Shown piece after piece: positions 9,062 through 18,100 of a DNA stretch of 64,000 nucleotides. The notes under the pieces are model-generated. The model did no database searches. It had not been told where the DNA came from and saw nothing but the letters and a program-made list of their open reading frames with translations. The translations under genes were made by a program, and so were the position numbers. The stretch is from Massilia polaris (GTDB taxonomy: Bacteria; Pseudomonadota; Gammaproteobacteria; Burkholderiales; Burkholderiaceae_D): the NCBI RefSeq assembly GCF_012927275.1, contig NZ_JABBGG010000009.1:149161-213160 (forward strand). The letters run 5' to 3'. Position 1 is the first letter of the stretch. Each line of letters starts with the position of its first letter.

Positions 9062-10162
9062 TTATCCTTTCACCGGCGCCGTCGTGCGCGTCATGTTGAT
9101 CATCCTGAGGATCGCGGGGCCGTACAGGTTTTCCATCGCGCCGCAGAACAAGATGATCAGGCCCTGGATGAAGATGAAGGTCTCTTGCGGGATGTTCGGT
9201 TTCTCCAGCGACAGGTCGAAGCCGCCCTGGATCAGCGCGCCGAACAGCACCGACGACAGGAAGATGCCGACCGGGTGCTGGCGTCCCATCAGCGCAATCG
9301 CGATGCCGACAAAGCCCGCGCCTGCCGGGAAGTTCAGCGACAGGTAGTGGGTCGAGCCCATGATCGAATTGACCGCGCCGAGGCCGGCGAGGGCGCCGGA
9401 GATCAGCATCGCGACGATGATCATGCGGCTGATCGACACGCCGGCGTAGTGCGCCGCGCTCTGGTTCAGGCCAGTGGCGCGCAGCTTGTAGCCCCACGAC
9501 GAACGCCACATCATCACGCCGTAGATCGCCAGCGCGATGATCGCGATGATGAAGCTGACGTTAAGCGGGGTGTCGCCCAGCGCCGGGAACCACTGGCCCA
9601 GGCGCGGCATTTCGCCGGCGGCGGAAAACACGCGGCTGGCCGGATTCTGCTGGCCTTCAGGGATCAGGTATTTGACGATGATGAAGTTCATCAGGCTGGC
9701 GGCGATGAAGTTGAACATGATCGTCGTGACCACCACATGGCTTCCGCGTTTGGCCTGAAGGTAGCCGGGCAGGAACGCCCAGCCGGCGCCGAACACCGCC
9801 GCGCCCAGCATCGCGGCCGGGATCAGCAGGAAGGCAGGGAGGGTCTGGTCGAGGGTGAGCATGACGACGGTCAGCCCGAGGCCGCCGAGGTACAGCTGGC
9901 CTTCGCTGCCGATGTTGAACAGGCCTGCCTTCATCGCGATCGACACCGACAGGCCGGTGAAGATGAAGGTGCTGGCGTAGAACAGCGTGTAGGCCAGGCC
10001 TTCCGGATTGAGCACCGCGCTGTCGATCAGGATCGCCAGCGATTCGGTCGGGCTTTCGCCCAGCAGGTGGATCACCAGCGCGGCGACCAGCAGCGCGGAT
10101 ACCAGGTTCAGGACGGGCAGGACGAAACCTGTGGCCCAGCGTGGGAGTTCAGTGATTTTCAT
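9062..10162 (-). CDS. Nucleoside ABC transporter permease (NupP/YufP type)
   Basis: First permease of the importer, 366 residues, with around ten transmembrane stretches. It carries GLFNIGSEGQLYLGGL, the BMP-permease coupling motif, and RATGLNQSAAHYAGVSISRM, the cytoplasmic EAA-like loop. It pairs with the product of 8089-9057 to form the channel. Its start overlaps the end of the ATPase gene by four bases, so the two are translationally coupled. Confidence 0.92.
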   Translation of the reverse strand: MKITELPRWATGFVLPVLNLVSALLVAALVIHLLGESPTESLAILIDSAVLNPEGLAYTLFYASTFIFTGLSVSIAMKAGLFNIGSEGQLYLGGLGLTVVMLTLDQTLPAFLLIPAAMLGAAVFGAGWAFLPGYLQAKRGSHVVVTTIMFNFIAASLMNFIIVKYLIPEGQQNPASRVFSAAGEMPRLGQWFPALGDTPLNVSFIIAIIALAIYGVMMWRSSWGYKLRATGLNQSAAHYAGVSISRMIIVAMLISGALAGLGAVNSIMGSTHYLSLNFPAGAGFVGIAIALMGRQHPVGIFLSSVLFGALIQGGFDLSLEKPNIPQETFIFIQGLIILFCGAMENLYGPAILRMINMTRTTAPVKG

Positions 10163-11688
10163 GATTTATGCATTCCGCCCATCAGCAGGCCGAGGCGGGT
10201 GGTGTCGAATTCTTCAATCTTAAGTTCGCCGGTGATGCGTCCGCCCGACATGACGATGATGCGGTCGGCCAGCGCCCGCACTTCTTCCAGTTCCACCGAC
10301 ACCAGCAGGATGGCGACGCCTTCGTCGCGCATCTTCAGCAATTGGGTGTGGATGCTTTCGATGGTGCCGATGTCGACGCCGCGGGTCGGCTGGCCGACCA
10401 GCATCAGCTTCGGCTTGGCCGACACTTCGCGCGCGATCACCACCTTCTGCTGGTTGCCGCCCGAGAGCAGGCCGATGCGCAGTTCAGGGTCGGAAGGGCG
10501 CACGTCGAAAGCCTTGAGCAGGCCGGCGCAGCGCGCCGCGATCGCCTCGAAGTCGAACAGGCCGGCGCGGTTCGTGACGCGGTCCTGGTAGCCGAACACG
10601 GTGTTCTGCATGACCGAAAAGTCTTTGATCACGCCGTCGCGCAGGCGGTCTTCCGGAATGTGGGCGATGCCCAGGTCGCGGAACACCTTCGGCAGGCCGT
10701 CGGCGTCGCCGCGCTTTGCGTAGGGCAGGTCGCTGCCGAGGAATTCAACGTTGCCGGACGTCGGCAGGCGCATTCCCGACAAAATCTGCAGCAGTTCGCT
10801 TTGGCCGTTGCCCGAGACGCCCGCGATTGCGACGATTTCGCCGGCGCGCAAGGTGAAGTCGATGTCGGCCAGCAGGCGCACGCCCTGCTTGTCGGTCAGC
10901 TGCAGGCTCTTGACCGTCATGACCGGCGCGCCAGGGTTGTAAGGGGCGCGCGGCAGTTCGCTCTGGATCGGGCGGCCGACCATCATGTTGGCCAGTTCTT
11001 CCTTCGAGGTGGTGGCGGTAGCCACAGTGCCGATCACGCGGCCGGCGCGCATCACCGTCACCTGGTCGGTGATTTCCATGATCTCGCCGAGCTTGTGGGT
11101 GATCAGGATGATGGTCTTGCCCTGTTCCTTGAACAGCCGCAGGATCTCGAACAGCGACGCGGTTTCCTGCGCCGTCAGCACCGCGGTCGGTTCGTCGAGG
11201 ATCAGGATCTCGGCGCTGCGGTAGATCTGCTTGAGGATCTCGACGCGCTGCTGCGCGCCGACCGACAGGTCTTCGATTTTCGCCAGCGGGTCGACGTCGA
11301 GGCGGTAGCGCGCGCAGATCTCGCGCAGCTTCGCCTCGGTCTCGCTGCGCTTGGCAGCCAGCTTGAATCCGCCTTCGGTGCCGAGCATGACGTTATCGAG
11401 GACGGTGAAATTCTCGACCAGCATGAAGTGCTGGTGCACCATGCCGATGCCCAGTTCGATCGCTTCGTGGCTGGTGCGGATATTGCGCTCGTGGCCGTCG
11501 ATCAGCGTCTCACCGCTGTCGGCGTTGTAGTAGCCGTACAGGATGCTCATCAAAGTGGACTTGCCCGCGCCGTTTTCCCCAATCACGCCATGGATCGAGC
11601 CCTTGGCGATGGAGAAGCTGACGCCGGCGTTCGCCTGCACGGCCCCGAAGGCCTTGCTGATATTGCGAAATTCTACGGCTGGCTGCAT
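10159..11688 (-). CDS. Nucleoside ABC transporter ATP-binding protein (NupO/YufO type)
   Basis: A 509-residue double ATPase of the CUT2/BMP class. The N-terminal half has Walker A GENGAGKST, signature LSVGAQQRVEI and Walker B ILILDEPTAVL. The C-terminal half has a degenerate Walker A (GVSGNGQSEL), signature LSGGNQQKVV and a Walker B region in which LMLVGQPTRGVD replaces the usual Asp-Glu, as is typical of the second half in this family. It energises the two permeases encoded just downstream. A strong hairpin separates it from the binding-protein gene, so it is probably made in lower amounts than that protein. Confidence 0.93.
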   Translation of the reverse strand: MQPAVEFRNISKAFGAVQANAGVSFSIAKGSIHGVIGENGAGKSTLMSILYGYYNADSGETLIDGHERNIRTSHEAIELGIGMVHQHFMLVENFTVLDNVMLGTEGGFKLAAKRSETEAKLREICARYRLDVDPLAKIEDLSVGAQQRVEILKQIYRSAEILILDEPTAVLTAQETASLFEILRLFKEQGKTIILITHKLGEIMEITDQVTVMRAGRVIGTVATATTSKEELANMMVGRPIQSELPRAPYNPGAPVMTVKSLQLTDKQGVRLLADIDFTLRAGEIVAIAGVSGNGQSELLQILSGMRLPTSGNVEFLGSDLPYAKRGDADGLPKVFRDLGIAHIPEDRLRDGVIKDFSVMQNTVFGYQDRVTNRAGLFDFEAIAARCAGLLKAFDVRPSDPELRIGLLSGGNQQKVVIAREVSAKPKLMLVGQPTRGVDIGTIESIHTQLLKMRDEGVAILLVSVELEEVRALADRIIVMSGGRITGELKIEEFDTTRLGLLMGGMHKS

Positions 11689-11720
11689 AGAGGTCAGTGG
11701 TAAGTGGTGGTGATATATTC

Positions 11721-11762
11721 AAAAGCGCGCCGGGCCGGATAACCGGCGCGGCGCGCTTTTTT
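11721..11762 (-). terminator. Intercistronic hairpin between binding protein and ATPase genes
   Basis: Long GC-rich stem: AAAAGCGCGCC... pairs with ...GGCGCGCTTTT around an ATAA loop, with T-tracts on both sides. It lies between the binding-protein stop (11777) and the ATPase start (11688) of one transcription unit, the common place for partial termination or 3'-end protection that leaves binding protein in excess. Confidence 0.8.
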
Positions 11763-11776
11763 AACGCGGGTGAAAA

Positions 11777-12772
11777 TCAGACCGGGCAGCTGCCCGCTAC
11801 GCGGTAGTCGACTACCTTGATCTTGCCGTTGATGATGTTGGTCTTTACTTCATTGACCTTCTTCTCGATCGCCGGCGTGACAACCGCGCGGTTGTCCTTG
11901 TCCACTACCCAGTCGACGCCGCCTTCTTTCAGGCCGCGGTGCGAGACGCCTGCCTTCCAGGTGCCGTTCTGCATCTGCTTGAACGAGTCGTAGATCGCCA
12001 GGTCGACGCGCTTGACCATCGAGGTCAGCATGCTGCCCGGGTGGAGGTAGTTCTGGTTGGAGTCGACGCCGATACCCAGCTTGCCTTTTTCCTTGGCCAT
12101 CTGCAGCGTGCCCATGCCGCTGCCGCCGGCGACCGCGAATACCACGTCGACGCCGCGGTCGAACTGCGCACGCGCCAGCTCGCCGCCCTTGGCTGGATCG
12201 TTCCATGCAGCGGCGGTGGTGCCGACCATGTTCTGCATCGTTTCGATCTTCGGGTTGACCGCTTTGGCGCCCTGGTTGTAGCCGCAGGCGAAAGCGCGGA
12301 TCAACGGGATGTCCATGCCGCCGACAAAGCCGATCTTCTTGGATTTCGACGCCATCGCTGCCGCGACGCCGACGAGGTAGGAGCCTTCTTCTTCCTTGAA
12401 CAGGATCGAGCTGACGTTGTTACCCTTGGCGACCGCATCGATCAGCACGAAGCGCACGTTCGGGAATTCCTGCGCGACCTTCTGCACGGCCTGCGTTTGC
12501 GAGAAGCCCACCGCTGCGATCAGGTCGAGCTTTTTGCGGGCCAGGCCGCGCATGACTTGCTCGGCCTGGGTGTCGCTGCTGGCCTGGACTTCGATGTATT
12601 TAATGCCGGTCTCTTTTTTGAAACGCTCTGCGCCTTCGAACGCGGACTGGTTGAACGACTTGTCGAACTTGCCGCCCGCATCGTAGACGATGCCCAGCTT
12701 CGGCGTGGCAGCGGAAGCGCCGGCGGTCACGCAGAGTACGGCCATCGTCATGCTGAGGTGCTTAAATTTCAT
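11777..12772 (-). CDS. BMP family nucleoside-binding periplasmic protein
   Basis: Substrate-binding protein of the importer, 331 residues. A Sec signal peptide (MKFKHLSMTMAVLCVTAGASA) ends near residue 21, with no lipobox, so it should be soluble periplasmic rather than a lipoprotein like BmpA/PnrA in Gram-positives and spirochaetes. Family pieces are LGIVYDAGGKFDKSFNQSAFEGAERF, VGFSQTQAVQKVAQEFPNVRFVLIDA, GSYLVGVAAA, GFVGGMDIPLIRAF and VFAVAGGSGMGTL. The Asp and Phe near residues 34-40 and the Gly-rich VGGMD segment contact the nucleoside in known members. First gene of the importer operon; GGAG box precedes ATG 12772. Confidence 0.93.
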   Translation of the reverse strand: MKFKHLSMTMAVLCVTAGASAATPKLGIVYDAGGKFDKSFNQSAFEGAERFKKETGIKYIEVQASSDTQAEQVMRGLARKKLDLIAAVGFSQTQAVQKVAQEFPNVRFVLIDAVAKGNNVSSILFKEEEGSYLVGVAAAMASKSKKIGFVGGMDIPLIRAFACGYNQGAKAVNPKIETMQNMVGTTAAAWNDPAKGGELARAQFDRGVDVVFAVAGGSGMGTLQMAKEKGKLGIGVDSNQNYLHPGSMLTSMVKRVDLAIYDSFKQMQNGTWKAGVSHRGLKEGGVDWVVDKDNRAVVTPAIEKKVNEVKTNIINGKIKVVDYRVAGSCPV

Positions 12773-13217
12773 ATAAGTGAACTCCTGGAATTTCGATATT
12801 GTACCCGGCGCTACTGCTGCGTTGGGACGAAGACTGCGTAAGCTTAAACGGACTAGGCAAGCAAGGCCAGCAAATTGGCGCCAGCCGGATCGAATTGTGA
12901 CAGTCAGGCGCCCACGGCTGGGTTACCAATTGTATCGAGCGTAACCGTCGCATGACGGCGGCTTCGGGGCGCCGTAGCCCCGTTCTGTTCTATTGTCTCG
13001 AAGCAGTTCTTTTGGGCAATATCAATCCAGCAAAAAGTAGGTATTGTCGTAATGACGCAACAGACATTGTTGCTTGTGACTACTAGAGTATTCCCTCAGT
13101 TTTTGCAAAATCGCAACATCCTGCTGGTCCGCCACGCCACCTGCCTGGCATCGCACCGAAAACCATAGAAACCCTTAGCCGGCGCGGGTTGTGCGCGCGC
13201 GAACAGCTGAGTTTCGG
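12773..13217. other. Intergenic leader between importer and TonB receptor genes
   Basis: No gene is supported here. It must hold the leftward promoter of the importer. Visible structure: a 17-bp dyad GCAACA-N5-TGTTGC at 13057-13073 and a hairpin CGGGGC-N6-GCCCCG at about 12965-12982 followed by a pyrimidine-rich stretch on the plus strand. Neither can be tied to a named regulator from sequence alone. Confidence 0.4.
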
Positions 13218-13291
13218 AACTATGCATCATGGTTTATATGTATGGCAAATATGTTTTTGCTTTGTCATTTATATCGATGAAGTATAAATGA
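13218..13291 (+). promoter_or_regulatory. Conserved 74-bp regulatory block, copy 1 (TonB receptor)
   Basis: Contains AACTATGCAT (13218-13227), then ATATGTATGGCAAATA (13236-13251), then the dyad ATTTATA-N9-TATAAAT (13267-13289). The same elements, in the same order and spacing but inverted, occur at 26037-26110 before the purine phosphorylase gene. A promoter may sit inside it: TTTGTC at 13261-13266 and TATAAA at 13283-13288, 16 bases apart, which would place the dyad over the promoter and leave a leader of roughly 170 bases before the receptor start. Confidence 0.8.
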
Positions 13292-13464
13292 AAAGATATT
13301 TACACCACTTTTGGACGTGCTAGCATCGATTTTTCTTTGCTTATTAAAAAGAAAAACCCCGTTGGTGCGGCTAGAATCACGCCGAAATTTGTGCGCTGCA
13401 TAAGCGCTTGCCGGGAAGATGCCGGTGCCGTCGAGATTGATTATTTCAAAAAGGGAACTCCACA

Positions 13465-15762
13465 ATGCATAACAAGAGCAAGCAATCGAGCACAGCCGCA
13501 CGTTCGCTGATCGCCCTGGCCATCGCCAGCGCCTTCCCGCTGCACGCTGCAATGGCGCAGGAAGCCACCGCAGCCACCGAGAAAGCCCAGCCGGGCCAGC
13601 TCGAGACCGTGATCGTGACGGCGCAGCGCCGTTCCGAGAATATCAAGGACGTGCCGATGGCGATCACCACCCTGAAGGGTGAAAAACTCGACGTGCTGAC
13701 CTCCGGCGGCCAGGACATCCGCTTCCTGTCGGGCCGTTCGCCAAGCCTGACCATCGAATCCGACTACGGCCGCTCGTTCCCGCGCTTCTACATCCGCGGC
13801 CAGGGCAACACCGATTTCGACCTGAACGCATCGCAGCCGGTCGGCCTGGTGGTCGACGACATCGTGCAGGAAAGCCCGATGCTGAAAGGCTTCCCTGTGT
13901 TCGACGTGGACCAGGTTGAAGTGCTGCGCGGCCCGCAGGGCACGCTGTTCGGCCGTAACTCGCCCGCTGGCGTGATCAAGTTCGACTCGGCCAAGCCAGT
14001 CATCGGCAAGACCGAAGGCTACGCAACGCTCGGCTTCGGCAACGAAAGCGCCGTCAATGCCGAAGGCGCGGTCAACCTGCCGATCAGCGACACGATGGCC
14101 GCGCGCATCTCGGTGCAGTCGCAGAACCGCGACGACCGCGTTCACAATCCGCGTCCAAATGCAAAGACCAAAGACTTCGAAGGCTACGGCGACCACGCCG
14201 CGCGCCTGCAGTTGCTGGTCAAGCCGACGCGCGACTTCAGCGCCCTGTTCAACGTGCATGCGCGCGACATGAAGGGCAGCGCCACGCTGTTCCGCGCGAA
14301 CATCATGAAGAAGGGTACGAACGACCTCGTGGATGGTTTCGACTACGACACCTACGAGACCGACGGCGGCAACGAGCAGACCCTGAAGACCAAAGGCGCC
14401 AGCATGCGCCTGCGCTGGGACATGGAAGGCATCACCCTGCACTCGATCACCGGTTACGAGACCGCGGACTTCTTCAGCCGCGGCGACGTTGACGGCGGCT
14501 TCGGCGCTGTGTATGCCCCGCCGATGGGCCCGAACTATCCAGGCCAGCCTGCCTACATCCCGTTCACGGTCGAAACGGCTGACGTGCTGCCGGAGCACAA
14601 GCAGTTCACCCAGGAGTTCCGGGTCGAATCGAACAACAAGGGACCGCTCCAGTGGATCGGTGGCCTGTTCTACTTTAGCGAAGACATCCAGATCGACAGT
14701 ATCGAATTCGCGACGCTGGCACCGGGAAATCCGCAAGGTCCGAACTTTGCGACCCAGACCCAGGACACGAAATCGTGGGCGGCCTTCGGTTCGCTGAATT
14801 ACACGGTATCGGACAAGCTGAAACTGCGCGGCGGCCTGCGCTACACCAGCGACAAGAAGGACTTCTCGGCGAAACGCGTTGAGGCGACCACCTCCGGCCC
14901 CTTCCTCATCAACAATTCGTCGAACAACGTGAGTTGGGACCTGTCGGGTACTTATGCGCTGACCCCGAACACCAACCTGTTCGGCCGCATCGCGACCGGC
15001 TACCGTGCACCGAGCATGGTGGGCCGCCTGATCTTCCTGAGCAGCGTGCCGTCGTTTGCCGATGCGGAAAAGGCGCTGTCGTATGAAGCCGGCATCAAGC
15101 AAGATTTGTTCAACAATCGCGCGCGCCTGTCGGCCAGCGTATTCCAGTACCGCGTCAAGGACAAGCAGCTCACCGCGACCTCGGGCACGATCAACCTGAA
15201 CCAGCTGATCAATGCTGACAAGGCCACCGGCCAGGGCGTGGAACTGGACTTCCAGGCCAACCTGTCCGAGTCGTTGCGCATGACGCTTGGCGGCAGCTAT
15301 AACGACACCGAGATCAAGGACGCCAGCCTGTACGTCCAGACCTGCGGCAACCAGCCGAATACCAATAACCTGAACGGCTGCACCCCGACCGGCGTGCCTG
15401 GTCCCTTCGCCTACACCCAGCGCCTGAACGGCAACCCGCTGCCGCGTGCGCCGAAGTGGCAAGGTAACGTCACGCTGCGTTACAGCACCCCGATCGGCAA
15501 TGGCGAGCTCTATGCTTACACCGACTGGGCGTACCGCAGCACGTACAACATGTTCCTGTACGAAGCGAAGGAATACAAGGCCAAGTCGCTGGTGGAAGGC
15601 GGCCTGCGTGTCGGCTACAAGTGGGATAACTACGAAGTGGCGGCATTCGCACGCAACATCACCGACAAGTTGCAGACCGTCGGCGCGATCGACTTCAACA
15701 ACCTGACCGGCATGGTCAACGAACCGCGCACCCTCGGCGTTCAGATGAAGGCATCGTTCTAA
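13465..15762 (+). CDS. TonB-dependent receptor, probable nucleoside uptake
   Basis: Complete 765-residue outer-membrane receptor. Signal peptide ends near AAMAQ (residue about 32); TonB box ETVIVTA follows; the plug shows DVPMAITTL, RFYIRGQGNTDFD, VEVLRGPQGTLFGRNSPAGVI; the barrel continues to a terminal Phe (MKASF), the usual sorting residue. An AAAGGGA box lies upstream of ATG 13465. The plug and barrel resemble the broad iron-complex receptor class, so homology alone does not name a ligand. The shared 74-bp regulatory block with the deo operon and the neighbouring nucleoside ABC importer make nucleosides or oligonucleotide products the best guess (inference). Confidence 0.92.
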   Translation: MHNKSKQSSTAARSLIALAIASAFPLHAAMAQEATAATEKAQPGQLETVIVTAQRRSENIKDVPMAITTLKGEKLDVLTSGGQDIRFLSGRSPSLTIESDYGRSFPRFYIRGQGNTDFDLNASQPVGLVVDDIVQESPMLKGFPVFDVDQVEVLRGPQGTLFGRNSPAGVIKFDSAKPVIGKTEGYATLGFGNESAVNAEGAVNLPISDTMAARISVQSQNRDDRVHNPRPNAKTKDFEGYGDHAARLQLLVKPTRDFSALFNVHARDMKGSATLFRANIMKKGTNDLVDGFDYDTYETDGGNEQTLKTKGASMRLRWDMEGITLHSITGYETADFFSRGDVDGGFGAVYAPPMGPNYPGQPAYIPFTVETADVLPEHKQFTQEFRVESNNKGPLQWIGGLFYFSEDIQIDSIEFATLAPGNPQGPNFATQTQDTKSWAAFGSLNYTVSDKLKLRGGLRYTSDKKDFSAKRVEATTSGPFLINNSSNNVSWDLSGTYALTPNTNLFGRIATGYRAPSMVGRLIFLSSVPSFADAEKALSYEAGIKQDLFNNRARLSASVFQYRVKDKQLTATSGTINLNQLINADKATGQGVELDFQANLSESLRMTLGGSYNDTEIKDASLYVQTCGNQPNTNNLNGCTPTGVPGPFAYTQRLNGNPLPRAPKWQGNVTLRYSTPIGNGELYAYTDWAYRSTYNMFLYEAKEYKAKSLVEGGLRVGYKWDNYEVAAFARNITDKLQTVGAIDFNNLTGMVNEPRTLGVQMKASF

Positions 15763-15778
15763 GCGATAGCAGTTCCTT

Positions 15779-15816
15779 AAAAAGCCCGCGGACCTTTCGG
15801 TGCGCGGGCTTTTTTA
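15779..15816 (+). terminator. Rho-independent terminator after TonB receptor
   Basis: AAAAAGCCCGCG and CGCGGGCTTTTTT form a stem with an imperfect GGACC/GGT inner part and TTTC loop, 17 bases after the receptor stop; the trailing T-tract is six bases long. Confidence 0.92.
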
Positions 15817-15900
15817 CGCCCGCCGTAAAGGCATCGTGCTTACCACGTAGGGCGGGTAAGCGTTAAACCTGGTCCCAGTCGACATGATTATGCTAGAGCC

Positions 15901-16314
15901 ATGACCATTAAAAAATTCCCAGAAGATGGCAAGGACGGCGCACCGAGGAATCCGGTTGCGGACGGAGGAGGACCTCCCTATGATGGAGAGATGGAAGCCC
16001 GGATCGCAAAGCTGGCGGAGTTCTTTGTCGAGGCAGGCACGGAGCTGCGTGCAATCGACGTTCGACTTGGCAAGATCGAAATGCGCCTCGATGTCACCGC
16101 CACCAGGGCCGACATCCAGGAAAGTGCGAACGCAACAATAAAGTGGGTTGTGGCGACTGCCGCATTGCTGGGCGTCGCAGCGATCACCGTGATGACGTTC
16201 GTCCTGAATAATGCAATCCCAAAGGCAAGCGCGGCCGCGCCAGCGCCCGTTGTCATCGCCGTCCCGGTCCAACCAGGCGCGCAAGCTGCGCCGACGGCAT
16301 TGCCGGCAAAATAG
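15901..16314 (+). CDS. Small membrane protein with coiled-coil-like stretch
   Basis: Not recognised to a named family. The 137-residue product has a polar N-terminus, an amphipathic region with heptad-like spacing (MEARIAKLAEFFVEAG... RLGKIEMRLDVTATRADIQ, residues about 31-76), one transmembrane helix (WVVATAALLGVAAITVMTFVL, about 82-102) and an Ala/Pro-rich tail. The layout resembles small DUF1640/CCDC90-like or phage-type membrane proteins, without a diagnostic motif. It stands alone between two terminators, so it should have its own promoter. Confidence 0.65.
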   Translation: MTIKKFPEDGKDGAPRNPVADGGGPPYDGEMEARIAKLAEFFVEAGTELRAIDVRLGKIEMRLDVTATRADIQESANATIKWVVATAALLGVAAITVMTFVLNNAIPKASAAAPAPVVIAVPVQPGAQAAPTALPAK

Positions 16315-16336
16315 GCCTTCTCTTGTTTCACACTCT

Positions 16337-16362
16337 AACCCGCCCCGAAGCGGGTTTTTTTA
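16337..16362 (+). terminator. Rho-independent terminator
   Basis: Stem AACCCGC / GCGGGTT around CCCGAA with a seven-T tail, just after the small membrane protein gene. Confidence 0.92.
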
Positions 16363-16441
16363 TATTTAGGAACAGCAACGAGTCGATGGCTGCTGCTCGA
16401 TGGTAATATCTTCGCCGCCCCTTTCCCGCAGTGGAGAATCA

Positions 16442-17134
16442 ATGCAATCAGCAGTCAACTTGTGGCCCCTGGCCGGCGTGGCAGTCATCGTGCTTGGTTT
16501 CGTCCTGCGCGCGCACCCGGTACTGGTGGTGGTAGCCGCTTGCGGCGTTACCGGCGTCGCCGCCGCGATGCCGGTCGAAACCATCCTCGCTTCCATCGGC
16601 ACCGCCTTCATCAAAACCCGCAACCTGCCGCTGATCCTGTTGCTGCCTTTGGCTGCCATCGGCCTGCTCGAACGCTTCGGCCTCAAAGAACACGCGCAGG
16701 CCTCGATCGCCAAAATCCGCTCCGCGACCGCCGGCCGCTTGCTGATCTTTTACCTGTTCGTGCGCGAACTGACCGCTGCCGGCGGACTGACCAGCCTTGG
16801 CGGACACGCGTCAATGGTGCGGCCGCTGGTTGCGCCGATGGCTGAAGCGGCCGCCGAACTGCAGAACGCCTCGCTGCCTGAGAAAATGCGCTACCAGATC
16901 CGCGCGATGGCTGCGGCGACCGACAACGTCGGGCTGTTCTTCGGCGAGGACATATTCGTGGCTTTCGGCGCGATCGTGCTGATGCAGACCATCCTCAACG
17001 CCGAAGGCATCGCAGTCAATCCGCTGCACATGGCGCTGTGGGGCATACCGACGGCGATTACGGCGTTCATCATCCATGCATGGCGTCTCGGCCGCCTTGA
17101 CGGCCAGATCCGCCGCGCGGGAGCAGCGCAATGA
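16442..17134 (+). CDS. DUF969 domain membrane protein
   Basis: A 230-residue polytopic inner-membrane protein with the DUF969 pattern: N-terminal WPLAGVAVIVLGFVLRAHPVLVVVAACGVTG, the central KTRNLPLILLLPLAAIGLLERFGLKEHAQ, and LGGHASMVRPLVAPMAEAAAE followed by MAAATDNVGLFFGEDIFVAFGAIVLM. Start at ATG 16442 has a GGAG box; an upstream in-frame ATG at 16400 lacks one. It overlaps the DUF979 gene by four bases, and pcp follows. The conserved pairing suggests DUF969 and DUF979 form one two-subunit transporter, perhaps for pyroglutamyl peptides or pyroglutamate (inference from neighbourhood). Confidence 0.9.
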   Translation: MQSAVNLWPLAGVAVIVLGFVLRAHPVLVVVAACGVTGVAAAMPVETILASIGTAFIKTRNLPLILLLPLAAIGLLERFGLKEHAQASIAKIRSATAGRLLIFYLFVRELTAAGGLTSLGGHASMVRPLVAPMAEAAAELQNASLPEKMRYQIRAMAAATDNVGLFFGEDIFVAFGAIVLMQTILNAEGIAVNPLHMALWGIPTAITAFIIHAWRLGRLDGQIRRAGAAQ

Positions 17135-18087
17135 TCATCCTGCTCGACTACTTCTACCTCGTGCTGGGCGCGATGCTGACGATCGCCGCCTTCATGACGC
17201 TGCGCGACAAGCACAACCCGAAGCGCTTCACCACCGCGCTGTTCTGGGGCCTGTACGCCGTCGTGTACCTGGCCGGCGAACGCATTCCGCCGGTGGCCGC
17301 AGGCGCCATCATGGTGCTGATGGCCCTGATCGCCGGCTTCGGCGGCATCGCGCTGGGCAAGTATGGCTTCCTGCCCGAAGGCGAACGCCGCGCCAGTGCA
17401 AAGCGCCTTGGTAACCGCCTGTTCATCCCCGCGCTGATCATCCCCATCGTGACGATGCTCGGCTCGACGCTGCTCAAGGACGTGACCATCAACGGCATGC
17501 TGCTGTTCGAGCAAAAGCACCTGACGCTGGTGGCGCTTGGCTGCGCATCGCTGCTGGCAGTGGCCGCAGCGTGCTGGCTGACCCGCGCGACGCCAGTGCA
17601 GGGCATGCGCGAATGGCGCCGCCTGGTCGACTCGATTGGCTGGGCGCTGGTCCTGCCGCACATGCTGGCGGTGCTCGGGCTGCTGTTCTCCGAGGCGGGC
17701 GTGGGCAAGGCAGTGGCGCATATCGCCACCTCGTACGTCGCGATGGATTCGCGGTTTATCGCCGTCGCGGTGTACTGCATCGGGATGGCGCTGTTCACTA
17801 TCGTAATGGGAAATGGTTTCGCGGCCTTCCCTGTCATGGCGGGTGGCGTCGGCATTCCGATCCTGATCGGGGTGTATGACGCCAATCCCGCAGTGATGGC
17901 GGCCATCGGGATGTTCAGCGCATATTGCGGAACCCTGATGACGCCAATGGCCGCCAACTTCAACATCGTTCCGGCCGTACTGCTTGAACTGCCCGACAAG
18001 AACGCGGTGATCAAGGCGCAGATCCCGACGGCGCTGCCCCTGCTGGGTGCGAACATCCTGCTGCTGTATTTTTTGATGAACATGTAA
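17131..18087 (+). CDS. DUF979 domain membrane protein
   Basis: A 318-residue protein with about nine transmembrane segments and the DUF979 hallmarks: [25 protein letters not shown] near the start, [25 protein letters not shown], and the re-entrant-like [17 protein letters not shown] plus [26 protein letters not shown] near the end. The paired Gly-rich half-helices are like those in ion-driven carriers. It begins at the ATGA overlap with the DUF969 gene, so the two are translationally coupled, and pcp starts 13 bases after its stop. Confidence 0.9.
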   Translation: MIILLDYFYLVLGAMLTIAAFMTLRDKHNPKRFTTALFWGLYAVVYLAGERIPPVAAGAIMVLMALIAGFGGIALGKYGFLPEGERRASAKRLGNRLFIPALIIPIVTMLGSTLLKDVTINGMLLFEQKHLTLVALGCASLLAVAAACWLTRATPVQGMREWRRLVDSIGWALVLPHMLAVLGLLFSEAGVGKAVAHIATSYVAMDSRFIAVAVYCIGMALFTIVMGNGFAAFPVMAGGVGIPILIGVYDANPAVMAAIGMFSAYCGTLMTPMAANFNIVPAVLLELPDKNAVIKAQIPTALPLLGANILLLYFLMNM

Positions 18088-18100
18088 CGAGGCGATTGCC

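Noticed and set aside
12965..12982. Hairpin CGGGGC/GCCCCG before the importer as a riboswitch
   Set aside because: Only one short stem is visible and no conserved riboswitch core is seen; it may be a chance GC stem.
13441..15462. 673-residue minus-strand frame opposite the TonB receptor
   Set aside because: The plus frame has signal peptide, TonB box, plug motifs and terminal Phe; the minus frame has none.
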